Shown piece after piece: positions 51,817 through 62,395 of a stretch of DNA of 64,000 bases; the first letter of the stretch is position 1; each line of letters starts with the position of its first letter. The translations under genes and the position numbers were made by a program. The stretch is from NCBI GenBank assembly GCA_965240325.2, contig OZ251237.1:806001-870000 (forward strand). Reading direction: 5' to 3'. The DNA comes from Rebecca billardiae RCC1528 (Eukaryota > Haptophyta). The notes under the pieces were generated by a model. The model was not told the origin of the DNA, ran no database searches, and was given only the letters and a program-made list of their open reading frames with translations.

Positions 51817-53502
51817 TCACACATCAGTGCCAGCCATTCCGTCGCAGACGAATGATGGCGAGTCGTCGTCATCCGCCGCCGGCGCGGCCACCACAACAGA
51901 CACGCTCGCAGCCTGCGGTGGCCAGCAGCGAGGAAGCAGTACGGGCGAGGCATCCATGTCGTCCGCCAAGACGGTGTCCAGGCCGTCCTCGCTCGAGCCG
52001 CCCCAGCTGGTGCCGTCGGCGTCCTCCGCAGCATCGGAGTCGTCGCTTCCGGCGCAGGCGAGGTTGAGTGCGGGCGTCGTCGCCACCAGCGCCGGCAGGT
52101 CTTCGAAGCTGCGCGCGAGGTCCTCGCTGCTGCCGCGGCGCGTGGAGTAGGACCGGCGGCGCGTGCCCACCGTCCGGGGCGGCACGTTGACCGCGGCAGT
52201 CGTCTGGCTCAGCGGGATCGGCGGTTGCGTGCAGATGGCCTCGCGCACGACAGGCGCGGCCGGCGCAGGCGTCCACAGCGCGCTCCTCTGGAGCGGCAGC
52301 CTGTCGGTGCTCAAGCATCGGTTGACGTCGCGCACGAGGACGGCGCCTGATGGCAGCTGCACGTGGTTGCCCGCGCCGAAGCGCGCGTCCATCCGCTTGG
52401 TCGACAGCACCGCCTGCTGGCTATCCTCCTCGCCGTGCAGCGCGCTCTGCCACGCAGTGGGCTCAGCCGCGAGGTCGGCCGGTGTAATCACCGACCACAG
52501 CAGCTCGAGCGGCAGCGCGACCTGCGCCGCGAGCTCGCGCGGGGGCTTGTACGTGCCGGACATGTTGGACCAGGCGAGCACGCGGCCGTGCTCGCCGACG
52601 AGCACCTCGCCGGCAAACAGGACCGGCGCCTCCTTTGCCAACTGCGGGTGGCCGCCGGCTGAGCCGAACGGCGCCGTGCGCGAGAAGACGCGCAGCCGGC
52701 TCTCGCCCGGCACGGCGACGAAGGCGTGCGAGCCGGGCGTCAGCGTGACGTTCTCGCGCACGGTGCAGCAGTCCACATCCTGTGGGAGCCGCACGCAGTC
52801 AGGCGAGCGATGCTTTGCGCGCAGCCTCGAGACGCGCGGCAGGTACTGCTCGCCGCGCAGAACAAACCAGTGGTCGGTGTCGCCCTCGGCCACGGGCAGG
52901 TGGGGCGGCGAGAAGCCGGTGGGGAAGGCGAGCGTGTCGCTCCGGCGCAGCAGGGCGGGGGTGCTGCGCGGCGGGCGCCCCTCGACGCGGAGCGCGTTGG
53001 CGAAGATGGGGAGCGCAAACGGGTGGAAGCCCGGGAGCTCGACGACGTCTTCTAGGCGCACGCTCGCTCGCTCACACGTCCAGGCGGACACCGTTTCCAG
53101 CGGCGGGTGTGCGCGGGCGTGCGCCAAGGGGAGCAGCCTCGGGAGGGAGGGCGAGCGCGAGAGCCGCACGATCCGAGTGAGCCGCGTCATCGAGCAGCTC
53201 TCGATCGAGGCTGAGTGCGACGCCAAGACGAGCCGGCGGCGGTGAACCACGTTGTCGATGCCGGCGAGCTTGAGCTCGCGCATGCTCGAGGGCGCACGCC
53301 GAGGGTCGAGGCCCGCCGCGCTCAGCGAGCGCGCGTACTGCTCGGCCTGGAGGGACAGGCCGGCGGCGGCGATCCAGCGCGAGAGCGAAGCATCCACGCA
53401 GAAGCTGTGCACGGAGGACATGGAGGAGAGGCTCTGGCTTGAAAAAGAGGAAGCACACGACGGCTCACTCGGGGTGACAACAGCGCCGTCCGTGGACGAC
53501 AT
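51817..53502 (-). CDS. SAM-domain protein of unknown function
   Basis: Single exon. ATG 53502 (MSSTDGAVVTPSEPS) is preferred; an upstream in-frame ATG at 53583 would add 27 residues. About 561 residues. A Ser-rich start is followed by a SAM-like domain (~40-100: LSRWIAAAGLSLQAEQYARS, MRELKLAGIDNVVHRRRLVL). A large globular middle (~130-400) contains LPGFHPFALPIFANAL, DTDHWFVLRGEQYLPRVSRL and GEVLVGEHGRVLAWSNMSGT; the last resembles a pattern seen in uncharacterised algal and giant-virus-shared proteins, which I could not verify. The C-terminus is Ser/Asp-rich with acidic patches. Role unknown, possibly an oligomerising signalling scaffold. Confidence 0.68.
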   Translation of the reverse strand: MSSTDGAVVTPSEPSCASSFSSQSLSSMSSVHSFCVDASLSRWIAAAGLSLQAEQYARSLSAAGLDPRRAPSSMRELKLAGIDNVVHRRRLVLASHSASIESCSMTRLTRIVRLSRSPSLPRLLPLAHARAHPPLETVSAWTCERASVRLEDVVELPGFHPFALPIFANALRVEGRPPRSTPALLRRSDTLAFPTGFSPPHLPVAEGDTDHWFVLRGEQYLPRVSRLRAKHRSPDCVRLPQDVDCCTVRENVTLTPGSHAFVAVPGESRLRVFSRTAPFGSAGGHPQLAKEAPVLFAGEVLVGEHGRVLAWSNMSGTYKPPRELAAQVALPLELLWSVITPADLAAEPTAWQSALHGEEDSQQAVLSTKRMDARFGAGNHVQLPSGAVLVRDVNRCLSTDRLPLQRSALWTPAPAAPVVREAICTQPPIPLSQTTAAVNVPPRTVGTRRRSYSTRRGSSEDLARSFEDLPALVATTPALNLACAGSDDSDAAEDADGTSWGGSSEDGLDTVLADDMDASPVLLPRCWPPQAASVSVVVAAPAADDDDSPSFVCDGMAGTDV

Positions 53503-54506
53503 CAGCGCGGCAGAGTAAGGAGGGGTGGGGTGGACGAGTAGATGCATGTCGCGCCCACATGCAGGCGTGGCAGCAGGTGGCATTTGTGTGGGCTGGCTTC
53601 GCGCATCCGGCAGGGCTTTACTGGTAAGTTACCACGCACCGCCCTTGCCACCCGGCTTTGGCGGGCGAACCCATACACCGTACTCTAGATCTACCCCGGC
53701 TAATTGTGCCCTAGCACCCTGACATGATTATACGTTAGGTGATGTGGTGAGAGAGGTATCTCGGTATTCATCGGCGGTTGTTGTTTCGTCGCATGTAACA
53801 AGTCTCGGCTCTCGAACCGTCTACTCGTTCCACGAACCACATACGCCGATGAAATCCGAGCGGAGCTTTTTCATGAGTTCAGACTCCGAGCGCCGAGGGC
53901 GTATTTGAGGGTGCGCCCTAATGAAGTGCAGTTTCTATGCGGCCTTAAAGAGGTCTACCGGGATTCCGAGAGGGTACCAACCAACCCTCAAAAACCCTCC
54001 AAAAGTACCTCTGTTGAAGCGCAACTAGTACTCGGGAGAGATTGCGATATACTCATACTCATAAAATCGCGTGTACATGTATCATATATATATATATATA
54101 TGATCACCCTATCATTTAACCATGCAGGTAGGACTCATACTCGCCAGTACATACACTTCAGTACACTTCGGACCCTACAGTAGTCCCTACTTTCTGTTTC
54201 AAAGTTCGTCGCAAAATAGCGTCGCAATATTTTTAGCAAGTATAGTCATTATCATCGGCTGGTCATCAACGCTCGCCCGCGCAGCATATGATTATCAAGG
54301 TCATTAGGGCGTATCCGCCTGATTACCTGGGTGCTCCGCGCAGCTCCACGCTGGCACCGTCAATAGACAATAAGTAATCCACGATCAGGTCACCGCGCTG
54401 TCCGCCCCGGCAGACCGCCCGCAGTCCGACTCGGCGGCCCGCCAGCGGCAGCTCGGCACCCCGGCACACCCGGCGCTCGGTCTCCTAATGAGATCTGGTG
54501 ACGCGA
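53503..54506. other. 1 kb intergenic region, no gene seen
   Basis: Less GC-rich than the coding sequence. Contains the perfect AT palindrome ATCATATATATATATATATG (around 54079-54103, continuing AT) that can form a hairpin, and CTTTGGCGGGCGAACCC-type words near 53655. No protein-like frame. Confidence 0.5.
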
Positions 54507-57500
54507 TCAGAGCGCGTCAGGGTCGATCTCGTGGAACGCCAGCGTCTCCTCGCCGATCCGGTGCGTGAGCCGCGTGAGCCGGCTGCGCCGGCTGTCGTTC
54601 TGCACGCACGTCTCGAGCGCGCGGTGCGAGCCGACGAGCACGAGCAGCTGCTTGGCGCGCGAGACGGCCGTGTAGAGCAGGTGGCGGTACAGCATGTTGC
54701 TGTGCTCCGAGAGCGCGGGCACCACGACCACGGGATACTCTGAGCCCTGCGCCTTGTGCACGGTGAGCGCGTACGCGAGCGAGATCCGCCGGTGCAGCTC
54801 CTTGAAGGTGTACAACACGGGCTCGCCGCTGCCGGCGTTGGGGAAGGCGACGCGGAAGGTGCGGCCGTGCTCGTCGACGTCGGCGATCGTGCCGACGTCG
54901 CCGTTGAAGATGTCCTTGTCGTACTCGTTGCGCAGCTGGATCATCCGGTCGCCCTTGAAGACGGGCGGGCGCGGCACGCCCTCGCGCGAGCAGCGCTCGA
55001 GCTGCTCGCGCGCGTTCGGGTTGAGTCGCAGCTGCAGCTTGCGGTTGAGCGCGACCGTGCCGGCGACGCCGAGCGTGGTGGGCGAGAGCACCTGCAGGTC
55101 CGCGTGCAGGTCGAAGCCCGCGCGCTCGACCCACGCCAGCACCGAGCTCGCGATCGTGTCGCTCGCCTCCGCCGCGTTCGAGGCGAGCACGAGCTTGCAC
55201 CCGACCGAGTCCTCGACCGGCGGCTGCTCGTCCGGCAGCAGGCAGTGCAGCCCCGCCATCGGCTCGCCGCGGTTCACGCGCTGCGCGTTGTACGCGATCG
55301 CGCCAGCCGAGTCGTACCGGAAGACCTGCGCGAGGCGCACGCGGTCCACCTTCTCGCAGTCGAGCACGTCGCGCAGCACCTGCCCCGCGCCGACCGACGG
55401 CAGCTGGTCGGCGTCGCCGACGAGCAGCAGCGTGCAATGCAGCGGAAGAGCGTCCAGCAGCCCGTTCGCGAGCGTGACGTCGAGCATGCTCGCCTCGTCG
55501 ACGACGACGACGTCGGCGGGGAGCTTCTCGGTGTAGTCGCGCGCGAACGCGTGCTGCAGCGGGTTGAACTCGAGGAGGCGGTGCACGGTCTGCGCCTTCA
55601 CGCCGGTGATCTCGGAGAGCACCGCCGCGCCGCGCGCCGTCGGGCACGCGAGCCGCACGCGCTTGCCCTGCTCGCACCACAGTCGCACGATGTGCTCGAG
55701 CGTGAGCGTCTTGCCCGTGCCGGGTCCGCCGGTGAGCACGAGCAGCCGCCGCCCGCTCGCCGCGAGCTCGATCGCGCGCTGCTGCTCGTCCGTGAGCCGC
55801 GCGCGCCGGCGCACGTCCTCCAGAGCGCCGCGCACGGCGCTGGGCTCGACGTACCCTCCGCCGCGCGTCGTGTTTGAGAGTAGGCCCTTGAGAGCGCGCG
55901 CCAGCTTCACCTCCGCCTCGTGGGAGCCGGGGAGGTAGAGGGCGGTGGAGCCGTCGAGGTCGGCGGCGGTGACCTTGCTCGCGTTGAGCGTGGACGGCGG
56001 GCGGAGCCGCGCCCGCGGCTGCTGCGCCGCGCCGGCCGCGTCGGCCGGCTCGAGCCGCTCCATCACGAGCGCCTCGGACGCCACCAGCCGCGCCAGCGCG
56101 TCCGCGACCGCGGGCGTGGCCGCGCCGCCGCTCGCAAACGCCGACGACGCGAGCGTGCGCTGCGCCTTCGCGATCAGCGTGGGCGCGTCGAGGTAGCAGT
56201 GCCCGCCGTCCGAGGCGGCGGCGGCGAGGTTGTGCTTGAGCGCGCCCTCCAGCCGGTACGTCGCGTCGGCCGTGTGCCCGAGCCGCAGCGCCGTGTGATC
56301 TGCACGCTGGAAGCCAAAGCCGGGCAGATCGTCGAGAAGTCGATATGGGTTCTCTCGCACGCGCTCGGCCGCGTCCGCGCCGTGCAGCTCCCACAGCTGG
56401 AGCGCGGCGGGCATGGAGATGCCGACCTCGCCGCAGAACGACACGATCTGCGCCGTCCCCGCCGCGTCGCGCACGCTCTGCGCGATCTTCTCGAACTTCT
56501 TGGGCCCGATGCCCGGCACCTGACGCAGACGCTCGATGGCGCCGCTGTCGCCGCGCGTCAGCCCGATCGCGTCGTCGCCGAGCTGCTCGATGATGCGCTT
56601 GGCGAAGACGGGCCCGACGCCCTTGATCGCGCGGCTGGTGAGGAACGCGAGCACGAACTCCCTCGGCTCGAGCTTCTCCTCCTTCAGCGCCATCGCGTCG
56701 AACTGCTCGCCAAACTTGGGGTGGCGCACCCAGTGTCCGCTCACGGTGAGCTGCTGGCCAACGGTTGCCATCGCGAGGCACTCGGCCGACTGCACGACCA
56801 CCGTCTTCGTGCGGCCCTTGCGCTTGCCCTGCATGCGGTCGCCGAGCGTGGGCGTGCGCGTGTCGCCGAGCAGCATGCGCAGCACCGTGAACCCGTCTCT
56901 GCCGCGGTGCACGATCTGCTTCACCGTGCCCCGCAGCGCTGTCGTCTCGGCCGGCCGCGCGGCCGCGGCGACGGGCACGCCGCCGCGCCGCGCCGTGGGC
57001 GAGACGGCGGGTGGCGCGGGCCGCGGGTGCAGCGCGCCCTGGGCGATCGCCGCGGCGCTGTCAGCCGCAGCGGCGCTCGCGCGAGCGGTCGCCGGCCGCG
57101 GCTGCGCCCATCCGCCCGCGACGTCCGCCGCGCCGCCGCGCGCGTGCGCGCGCTGGCCCGGGCCCTGCGCCGGCGCGTACGCGACGCGGCCCGGCGCGGC
57201 AAAGTCACGCCCGTACGCCGGCGGCTCCACAGCTGCGGCTTGGCGGACGACCTCGCCGACGGAGACGTCCATCTGCCAGCCGTACGACCGGTGCTGGCGC
57301 CACACCCCCACCAGCTTGAGCTCGTCGCCCTCGCGCACGCCGCTCAGCGAGCCCGTGCTGCTGAGGACGCGCACGCGACCGGCCGCCGAGCTCGCGTCGA
57401 GCTGGACGATGGTGAGAGGCCCGCTGCAGTACAAGACGCGTTCAACGCGACCGTTGAGCGCGTATGCGCCGCGCGCCAGCGGCGCGGCCGACGCCCTCTC

Positions 57501-57679
57501 GGGCGCGTGCACCGCCCGTTGTGCGCCCAGCGCGGCATCGCCGCCATGCGCAAAAGCGGCTGCCGACTGCAGGAGCTCGTCGCCGCTGCCCGCGGCTGGC
57601 GCGAAGGCCTGGCTCGCCGCGTGGAAGCGCGTGGCCGAAGGCACGTACATCGCGCCCGGCGTGCCCTGAGGGTGCGGCC

Positions 57680-57710
<31 letters not shown>

Positions 57711-57851
57711 TGGCTGCAGGGTAGACATGGCCGGCCGCCCGCTCTGCACGAGCGCGCGCGCGAGCCGCGAAGTGCACAGCTGCCTCGCCGCGGCTGGCAG
57801 CTGCGGGCGCCAGAGCGCGAGGACCATGAGCACCAGCAGCGAGGGTCGCAT
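54507..57851 (-). CDS. RecD2-type 5'-3' DNA helicase with N-terminal signal sequence
   Basis: Single exon, 1,114 residues from ATG 57851. It begins with a signal peptide (SLLVLMVLALWRPQLPAAA) and transit-like region, suggesting plastid import. An OB-like module follows (TALRGTVKQIVHRGRDGFTV), then the RecD2 N-terminal helix-hairpin-helix region (AIKGVGPVFAKRIIEQLG, VPGIGPKKFEKIAQSV, NPYRLLDDLPGFGFQRAD). The helicase core includes Walker A LTGGPGTGKTLTLEH (~705), VVVDEASMLDV (Walker B), LLVGDADQLPSVGAGQ, and motif V/VI LAYALTVHKAQGSEYPVVVV with LLYTAVSRAKQLLVLVG. RecD2 helicases act in recombination and repair; bacterial origin through the plastid endosymbiont is plausible. It is divergent from the RAD54-like gene. 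Confidence 0.92.
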
Positions 57852-58162
57852 CGAGCGCGCTCTCAGGCGACCATCACTCGGCCGGGCTGGGCGCGCCCTC
57901 CTTGCCTTTCGAGTGGCCGCCTGCTCGGTCGGCTCGAGTCGACGGGTGGCGCTCGCCCGCGTGCCCGCGCAATCTGGCGAGATCTCGCTTGGAGGGCGCC
58001 CGGACCCAGTCGGGACCGGGCGGCCGCCCTGGCCAGTCCGGCTGCCAAACTTGGGGAGTTTGCCGCTCAGCGCGCGCTCGTTGGCCGTGTCAAGCTGCTC
58101 ACGGAGGCGGAGGGCGGAGGGCGGCAGCACGCAAGGACAGCGACACGCCGAACAAGGCCGCG
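57852..58162. promoter_or_regulatory. 311-bp bidirectional spacer between RecD2 and RAD54-like genes
   Basis: Two DNA-maintenance genes are transcribed away from this spacer. No TATA box. An open frame continues upstream of ATG 58163 to 57902, but the peptide is Arg/Pro-rich and not protein-like, so the spacer is treated as non-coding. Confidence 0.45.
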
Positions 58163-61100
58163 ATGGACCTGCCGCTGTGGCAGCAGGATCCGTACTTGGA
58201 TTCGGAAGAGTTTGCGATCGAGTTCGCCGAGCTCGAGCGTCGCCAGCGCTTCCTCGACGGCGTCTCGCAAACCGTGCAGAGCCAGGCGGCCGATGGGGCG
58301 CGTCCGCTGGACCGTTCGACCTTCGGCTCGCCTGCGACGCCCGGCGCGCAGCTCGCGCCAGGGCGCTCGGCATTCGTGCGCAAGCCACCGCAGATGAACG
58401 GCAGCCTGCTCATATCTCGCGGGGGCGGGCCCAAGCCGATGTCAAGTTTTGACGACCCGCTCGAAGAAGTGGACGAAGACATGCCCAGCACGAGTGGCGG
58501 CGCGACGAAGGCGCGGCGCGACTTCGTCAGCCCAGTCGTGGCGCCGCCGGCGACGAATGGAACGCGTCACGCGCGCACGGAGCCCGAAGCTCGGCCCGAG
58601 CGGCGCACATCTGCGCCGTCGGCATGCTGCACGACTCCGCAAGCGCATGCGCCGGCTGCGTGGCCGCGCGCGACCCCTTCCTTCCTCCAGCCCCAAGCGC
58701 AACCCAGCCAGCCCGCGGCCGTGCCATCAGGCACTCGTGCCTTTGCGCGCCCGTCTTTCCTCGAGCCCCAAGTTCGGCCCAGCCAGCCCGCGGACGTGCC
58801 GTTGGCGAGTCGCGAGCTTGCGCGATCGACACCCGCTCCCGCAGCGCACGGCGCGCTGAGCTTCTTCTCGCAGGCTCCTGTCGCGTGGGGCTCGGACGCG
58901 GGCGCGCACGCTCTCGCGCCACCGGAGCGGCGCGCCGGAGCGGACACGTTCATGCCGCGCGCGAACGACTGGGGCGCGTGCACGTTTGACGACGACGAGG
59001 ACGGCGAGGGCGGCGACGAGGGCCTCCTACCAGAGTCTACGACCGACGAGGGCCGACGCGACGGCGCTCCGATGGAGATCGACCTGACTTTGGACGAGCC
59101 GCTTCACGAGCCCACGCCGCTGGCCCCACCGCCGGCCACGGGCACCGCGCCCGAGCTCCACGCGTTTCCTCCGCCGCAAGTGGCGCCGCTGCACCTGCCT
59201 CCGCCGCCGCCGCCGCCGCCTCGGCCCGTCGCGGCAGCCGCGCCGCGCTCTGGGCCGCAGGCCCCGCTCGCTGTCGCCATCGCCGACGGCGTCTACCTCC
59301 CGCGCCGCCTTGCAGACCGGCTGCGTCCCCACCAGCGCGAGGGCGTGACCTTCATGCACGGCGCGATCTCGCGGAGCGGCGATCCCGATGAGCGCGGCTG
59401 CATCCTCGCCGACGTGCCCGGCCTCGGCAAGTCCGTGCAGATCATCGGCACGATCATCGCATGCCGCGCGTGGCTGCGCAAGGCCGTGCTCGTCGTGCCC
59501 GTCGCGCTCGTCGACAACTGGCTCGCTGAGTTCAGCAAGTGGGCGCCCGACGTGCACCCGACGAAGCTCGCCGGCCGCAACGCCGGTCGTGTGCTCAGCG
59601 CCTTCACCCAGTACCACGGCCCCGACCTCCGCGTGCTCCTTGTCAACTACGAGAAGCTGCGCGGCCACGTGCAGCAGGCGCTCATGTCCGCGGGCGTCCA
59701 CCTCGTCGTGTGCGACGAGGCGCACCGGCTGAAGAACCCGCAGACGCTCGAGTTCAAGGCGGTGCGCGCGATCTCGCAGCGCGCTGCGCGGATCCTCGTA
59801 ACGGGCACGCCGGTGCAGAACAGCGCGCTCGAGTTCTACGCCATGGTCAACCTCACGCTGCCGGGCGCGCTCGGCACGCTCGGCCACTTCCGCCGGCTGT
59901 ACGAGGGGCCGATGGCGTCGGGCGACATGAGCGAGGAGGTGCTGGGCGCGCTCAGCAAGGAGACGGGCGCGTTCATGCTGCGGCGCAGCGAGGCGATGCT
60001 CCGCACGTGGCTGCCCGCGCGGCTCGAGCTCGTCGTGTTCTGCCGCCTCACCGAGCAGCAGCAGCGCACGTACTGCAGCGTCATCGCGCAGCACGCCGCC
60101 AATCGGCTGAAGGCCGCGCCCGCGAGCGTGCTCAAGCTCGTCGGCCGCCTACAGAAGGCGGCGATCCACCCGCAGCTCGTCAGCATCGACGGCGAGTCGG
60201 ACGCGCTCGCGGATGGCGGCGGCGCCGAGCTCGCCGACGATCGGGTCGGGCTCGCGCGCGGCGGCGCGCTCCCCGCCGAGATCGACCTGCAGCTCGGCTC
60301 GAAGCTGCGCTTCGTGCGCACGCTGCTGCGCGCCATCGCCACGCGCACGGACGAGAAGGTGCTCCTCGCCTCGAGCTCGGTGACCGCCCTCAACCTGGTC
60401 GCGCGCCTCGCCGACGAGGAGCGGTGGCCGACCGTGCGCATCGATGGGCAGGTCGACCAGTCCAAGCGCAAGGCCATCGTCGACACCTTCAACTACGAGT
60501 CGCGCTCGCGCGCGTTCCTCTTCCTCCTCTCGTCGCGCGCGGGCGGCACCGGGCACAACATCGTCGGCGCATCGCGTCTCGTCCTGCTCGACCCGGACTG
60601 GAATCCCGCGACCGACGCGCAGGTGTGCGGGCGCATCTGGCGCATCGGGCAAGAGCGGCCGGTTGTGATCTACCGGCTGATCGCCACGAGCACCATCGAC
60701 GAGCTCATCCTCCAGCGCCAGATTGCCAAGGGCGAGATCTCGGGCATGCTCGTCGAGAACAATGGCGGCCGGGTCGAGCGCGCGTGGTCGGAGGAGGAGC
60801 TCGCGTTCGCCGTCTCGTACGACCCGGCCAGCTGGTCCAAGATCTTCTCGGAGCGAGGTGCGCGACAGTGCCTGCGCTCGGGCGACCCCGTGCTCGACGG
60901 CGCACAGCCGGCGGAGATGTCGCACGTGCATGTCGTCGGCATCGACGGCGTGCTCGACCCGGCGGCGGCCGCCGAATCGCCAGCGGTGGTTCCCTCCGTG
61001 CCGGCGGTGGCGAAGGGCCGCACCAAGTCTCGGCCCATCACCATCGACGACGACTTTGACCCCGCCGCCTCGGACGACGAGGATGAAGGTGACTTTGCGC

Positions 61101-61249
61101 AGGCCGGCGACGAGCGTGGCGATCCTCGACAGCTCGATGCGCTTATTGGCGAAGCTCGTCATCTAGCTGATGATGGTGTTGCTATGGACGACAAGATCAT
61201 CATTGTTGACGACCACGTCAGCTGCGCGGCGGCGGTCGACTTGACCTGA
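58163..61249 (+). CDS. SNF2-family ATPase, RAD54-like
   Basis: Single exon, 1,028 residues from ATG 58163 (MDLPLWQQDPYLDSEEFAIE). The N-terminal ~370 residues are Pro/Ala-rich and disordered with acidic patches. SNF2 core: LRPHQREGVTFMHG (~390), the Walker A region ILADVPGLGKSVQIIGTI (~413), VVCDEAHRLKN (~517), TGTPVQNS, then helicase-C LLSSRAGGTGHNIVGASRLV (~788), DPDWNPATDAQVCGRIWRIG, and QERPVVIYRLIATSTIDELI. The WNPATDxQ...GRxWRxGQ and YRLxxxxTIDExIxQRQ arrangement is closest to RAD54. The usual DEMGLGKT reads DVPGLGKS, with the catalytic Lys retained. It remodels or translocates on duplex DNA, probably in homologous recombination. The acidic C-terminus ends VDLT. Confidence 0.9.
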   Translation: MDLPLWQQDPYLDSEEFAIEFAELERRQRFLDGVSQTVQSQAADGARPLDRSTFGSPATPGAQLAPGRSAFVRKPPQMNGSLLISRGGGPKPMSSFDDPLEEVDEDMPSTSGGATKARRDFVSPVVAPPATNGTRHARTEPEARPERRTSAPSACCTTPQAHAPAAWPRATPSFLQPQAQPSQPAAVPSGTRAFARPSFLEPQVRPSQPADVPLASRELARSTPAPAAHGALSFFSQAPVAWGSDAGAHALAPPERRAGADTFMPRANDWGACTFDDDEDGEGGDEGLLPESTTDEGRRDGAPMEIDLTLDEPLHEPTPLAPPPATGTAPELHAFPPPQVAPLHLPPPPPPPPRPVAAAAPRSGPQAPLAVAIADGVYLPRRLADRLRPHQREGVTFMHGAISRSGDPDERGCILADVPGLGKSVQIIGTIIACRAWLRKAVLVVPVALVDNWLAEFSKWAPDVHPTKLAGRNAGRVLSAFTQYHGPDLRVLLVNYEKLRGHVQQALMSAGVHLVVCDEAHRLKNPQTLEFKAVRAISQRAARILVTGTPVQNSALEFYAMVNLTLPGALGTLGHFRRLYEGPMASGDMSEEVLGALSKETGAFMLRRSEAMLRTWLPARLELVVFCRLTEQQQRTYCSVIAQHAANRLKAAPASVLKLVGRLQKAAIHPQLVSIDGESDALADGGGAELADDRVGLARGGALPAEIDLQLGSKLRFVRTLLRAIATRTDEKVLLASSSVTALNLVARLADEERWPTVRIDGQVDQSKRKAIVDTFNYESRSRAFLFLLSSRAGGTGHNIVGASRLVLLDPDWNPATDAQVCGRIWRIGQERPVVIYRLIATSTIDELILQRQIAKGEISGMLVENNGGRVERAWSEEELAFAVSYDPASWSKIFSERGARQCLRSGDPVLDGAQPAEMSHVHVVGIDGVLDPAAAAESPAVVPSVPAVAKGRTKSRPITIDDDFDPAASDDEDEGDFAQAGDERGDPRQLDALIGEARHLADDGVAMDDKIIIVDDHVSCAAAVDLT

Positions 61250-61310
61250 TTGCCGATATGATGGCTGTGTGCGCGGCCCTGACGATGGCAGTCGGGTATA
61301 TACGGATGAG

Positions 61311-61915
61311 TCACTTCATCAATGCATCAGCAGCTGACGTCTTAGTATTATCCGCAGCTGGAGTCTGCGAGTTGCTCACCGTCACTGATGGGCAAACGTC
61401 GGTAGTTGGAGCAGCGGTCGTCACCTTGGCGAACTTGTCCTTCCGCCACTCGTGATCACCCTTGATCTCAGCGGCTGTCGCTGTGCGCACAGCATTCACG
61501 CGAGCAATCTCGTTTGCGCGCGCCTGCTGCGCCGCGGCGTGCGCTTGCTCATCGAGCGGCGCGAGCGTGGAGAGCATGCGCCGTGCGCTGCGGCACAAGC
61601 GCATGTGCCCAGCAAACACCCATACCTCTTCCATCTGCTCCACTGCCGTGTGCCAGCCCACCTTGAGAAGGAAGGACTGGACGCCGTTCACAGCAAGCAG
61701 CTGCTTGAACTTGGCATTGCTCCGTCTCAGCCGCCGGTACTTGGGCTCGTCGGGCGCATCCTCGATGTTGCGGTGCAAGCGCTCAAGCAGGCGCATTGCG
61801 CCAATGCTCGCCGTCGCATCGTGCCGCTCGCGGTCTCGGATCACCTCGAGGCTGCGGCGAACCTCGCGCGCGAGCTCGTCGCTCTCAGGCAGCGGATCGT
61901 CGAGGCTAGTCCTCT
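61311..61915 (-). pseudogene. PUB-domain gene copy A (start codon region altered)
   Basis: Frame open to TGA 61311 over a PUB-like domain: AMRLLERLHRNIEDAPDEPK, YRRLRRSNAKFKQLLAVNGV, VGWHTAVEQMEEVWVFAG. At the position of the intact copy's ATG-GCT-GAC the sequence here reads ACT-AGC, so no start remains and the frame runs upstream into the tail of copy B. The C-terminus differs from copy C after KFAKVTTAA. It could be expressed only as a downstream exon or by fusion; most likely a decaying tandem duplicate. Confidence 0.65.
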
Positions 61916-61919
61916 CGCT

Positions 61920-62395
61920 GCATTTGTGATCGCCCTTGATCTCAGCGGCTGTCACTGTGCGCACAGCGTTCACGCGGGCAATCTCGTTTGCCGCACCTGT
62001 TGCGCCGCGGCATGCGCTTGCTCATCGAGCGGCGCGAGCGTGGAGAGCATGCGCCGTGCGCTGCGGCACAAGCGCATGTCCCCAGCAAACACCCATACCT
62101 CTTCCATCTGCTTCACTGCCGTGTGCCAGCCCACCTTGAGAAGGAAGGACTGGACGCCGTTCACAGCAAGCAGCTGCTTGCTGAACTTGGCATTGCTCCG
62201 TCTCAGCCGCCGGTACTTGGGCTCGTCGGGCGCATCCTCGATGTTGCGGTGCATGCGCTCAAGCAGGCGCATTGCGCCAATGCTCGCCGTCGCATCGTGC
62301 CGCTCGCGGTCTCGGATCACCTCGAGGCTGCAGCGAACCTCGCGCACGAGCTCGTCGCTCTCAGGCAGCGGGTCGCCGAGGCCAGCAATCTCGAA
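61920..62395 (-). pseudogene. PUB-domain gene copy B (start lost and 1-bp deletion)
   Basis: Same PUB domain as copies A and C (LLERMHRNIEDAPDEPKYRR). The ATG of copy C is ATT here. One base is missing in the run corresponding to CGTTTGCCCGCACC (here CGTTTGCCGCACC, ~61984-61996), which shifts the frame and ends it early after AAQQVRQTRLPA. A 3-bp insertion adds one Ser (AKFSKQLL). Both lesions mark it as a pseudogene. Confidence 0.72.

Noticed and set aside
57902-58162. 87-codon upstream extension of the RAD54-like frame
   Set aside because: Arg/Pro/Gly-rich and overlapping the divergent promoter spacer. The ATG at 58163 begins protein-like sequence.
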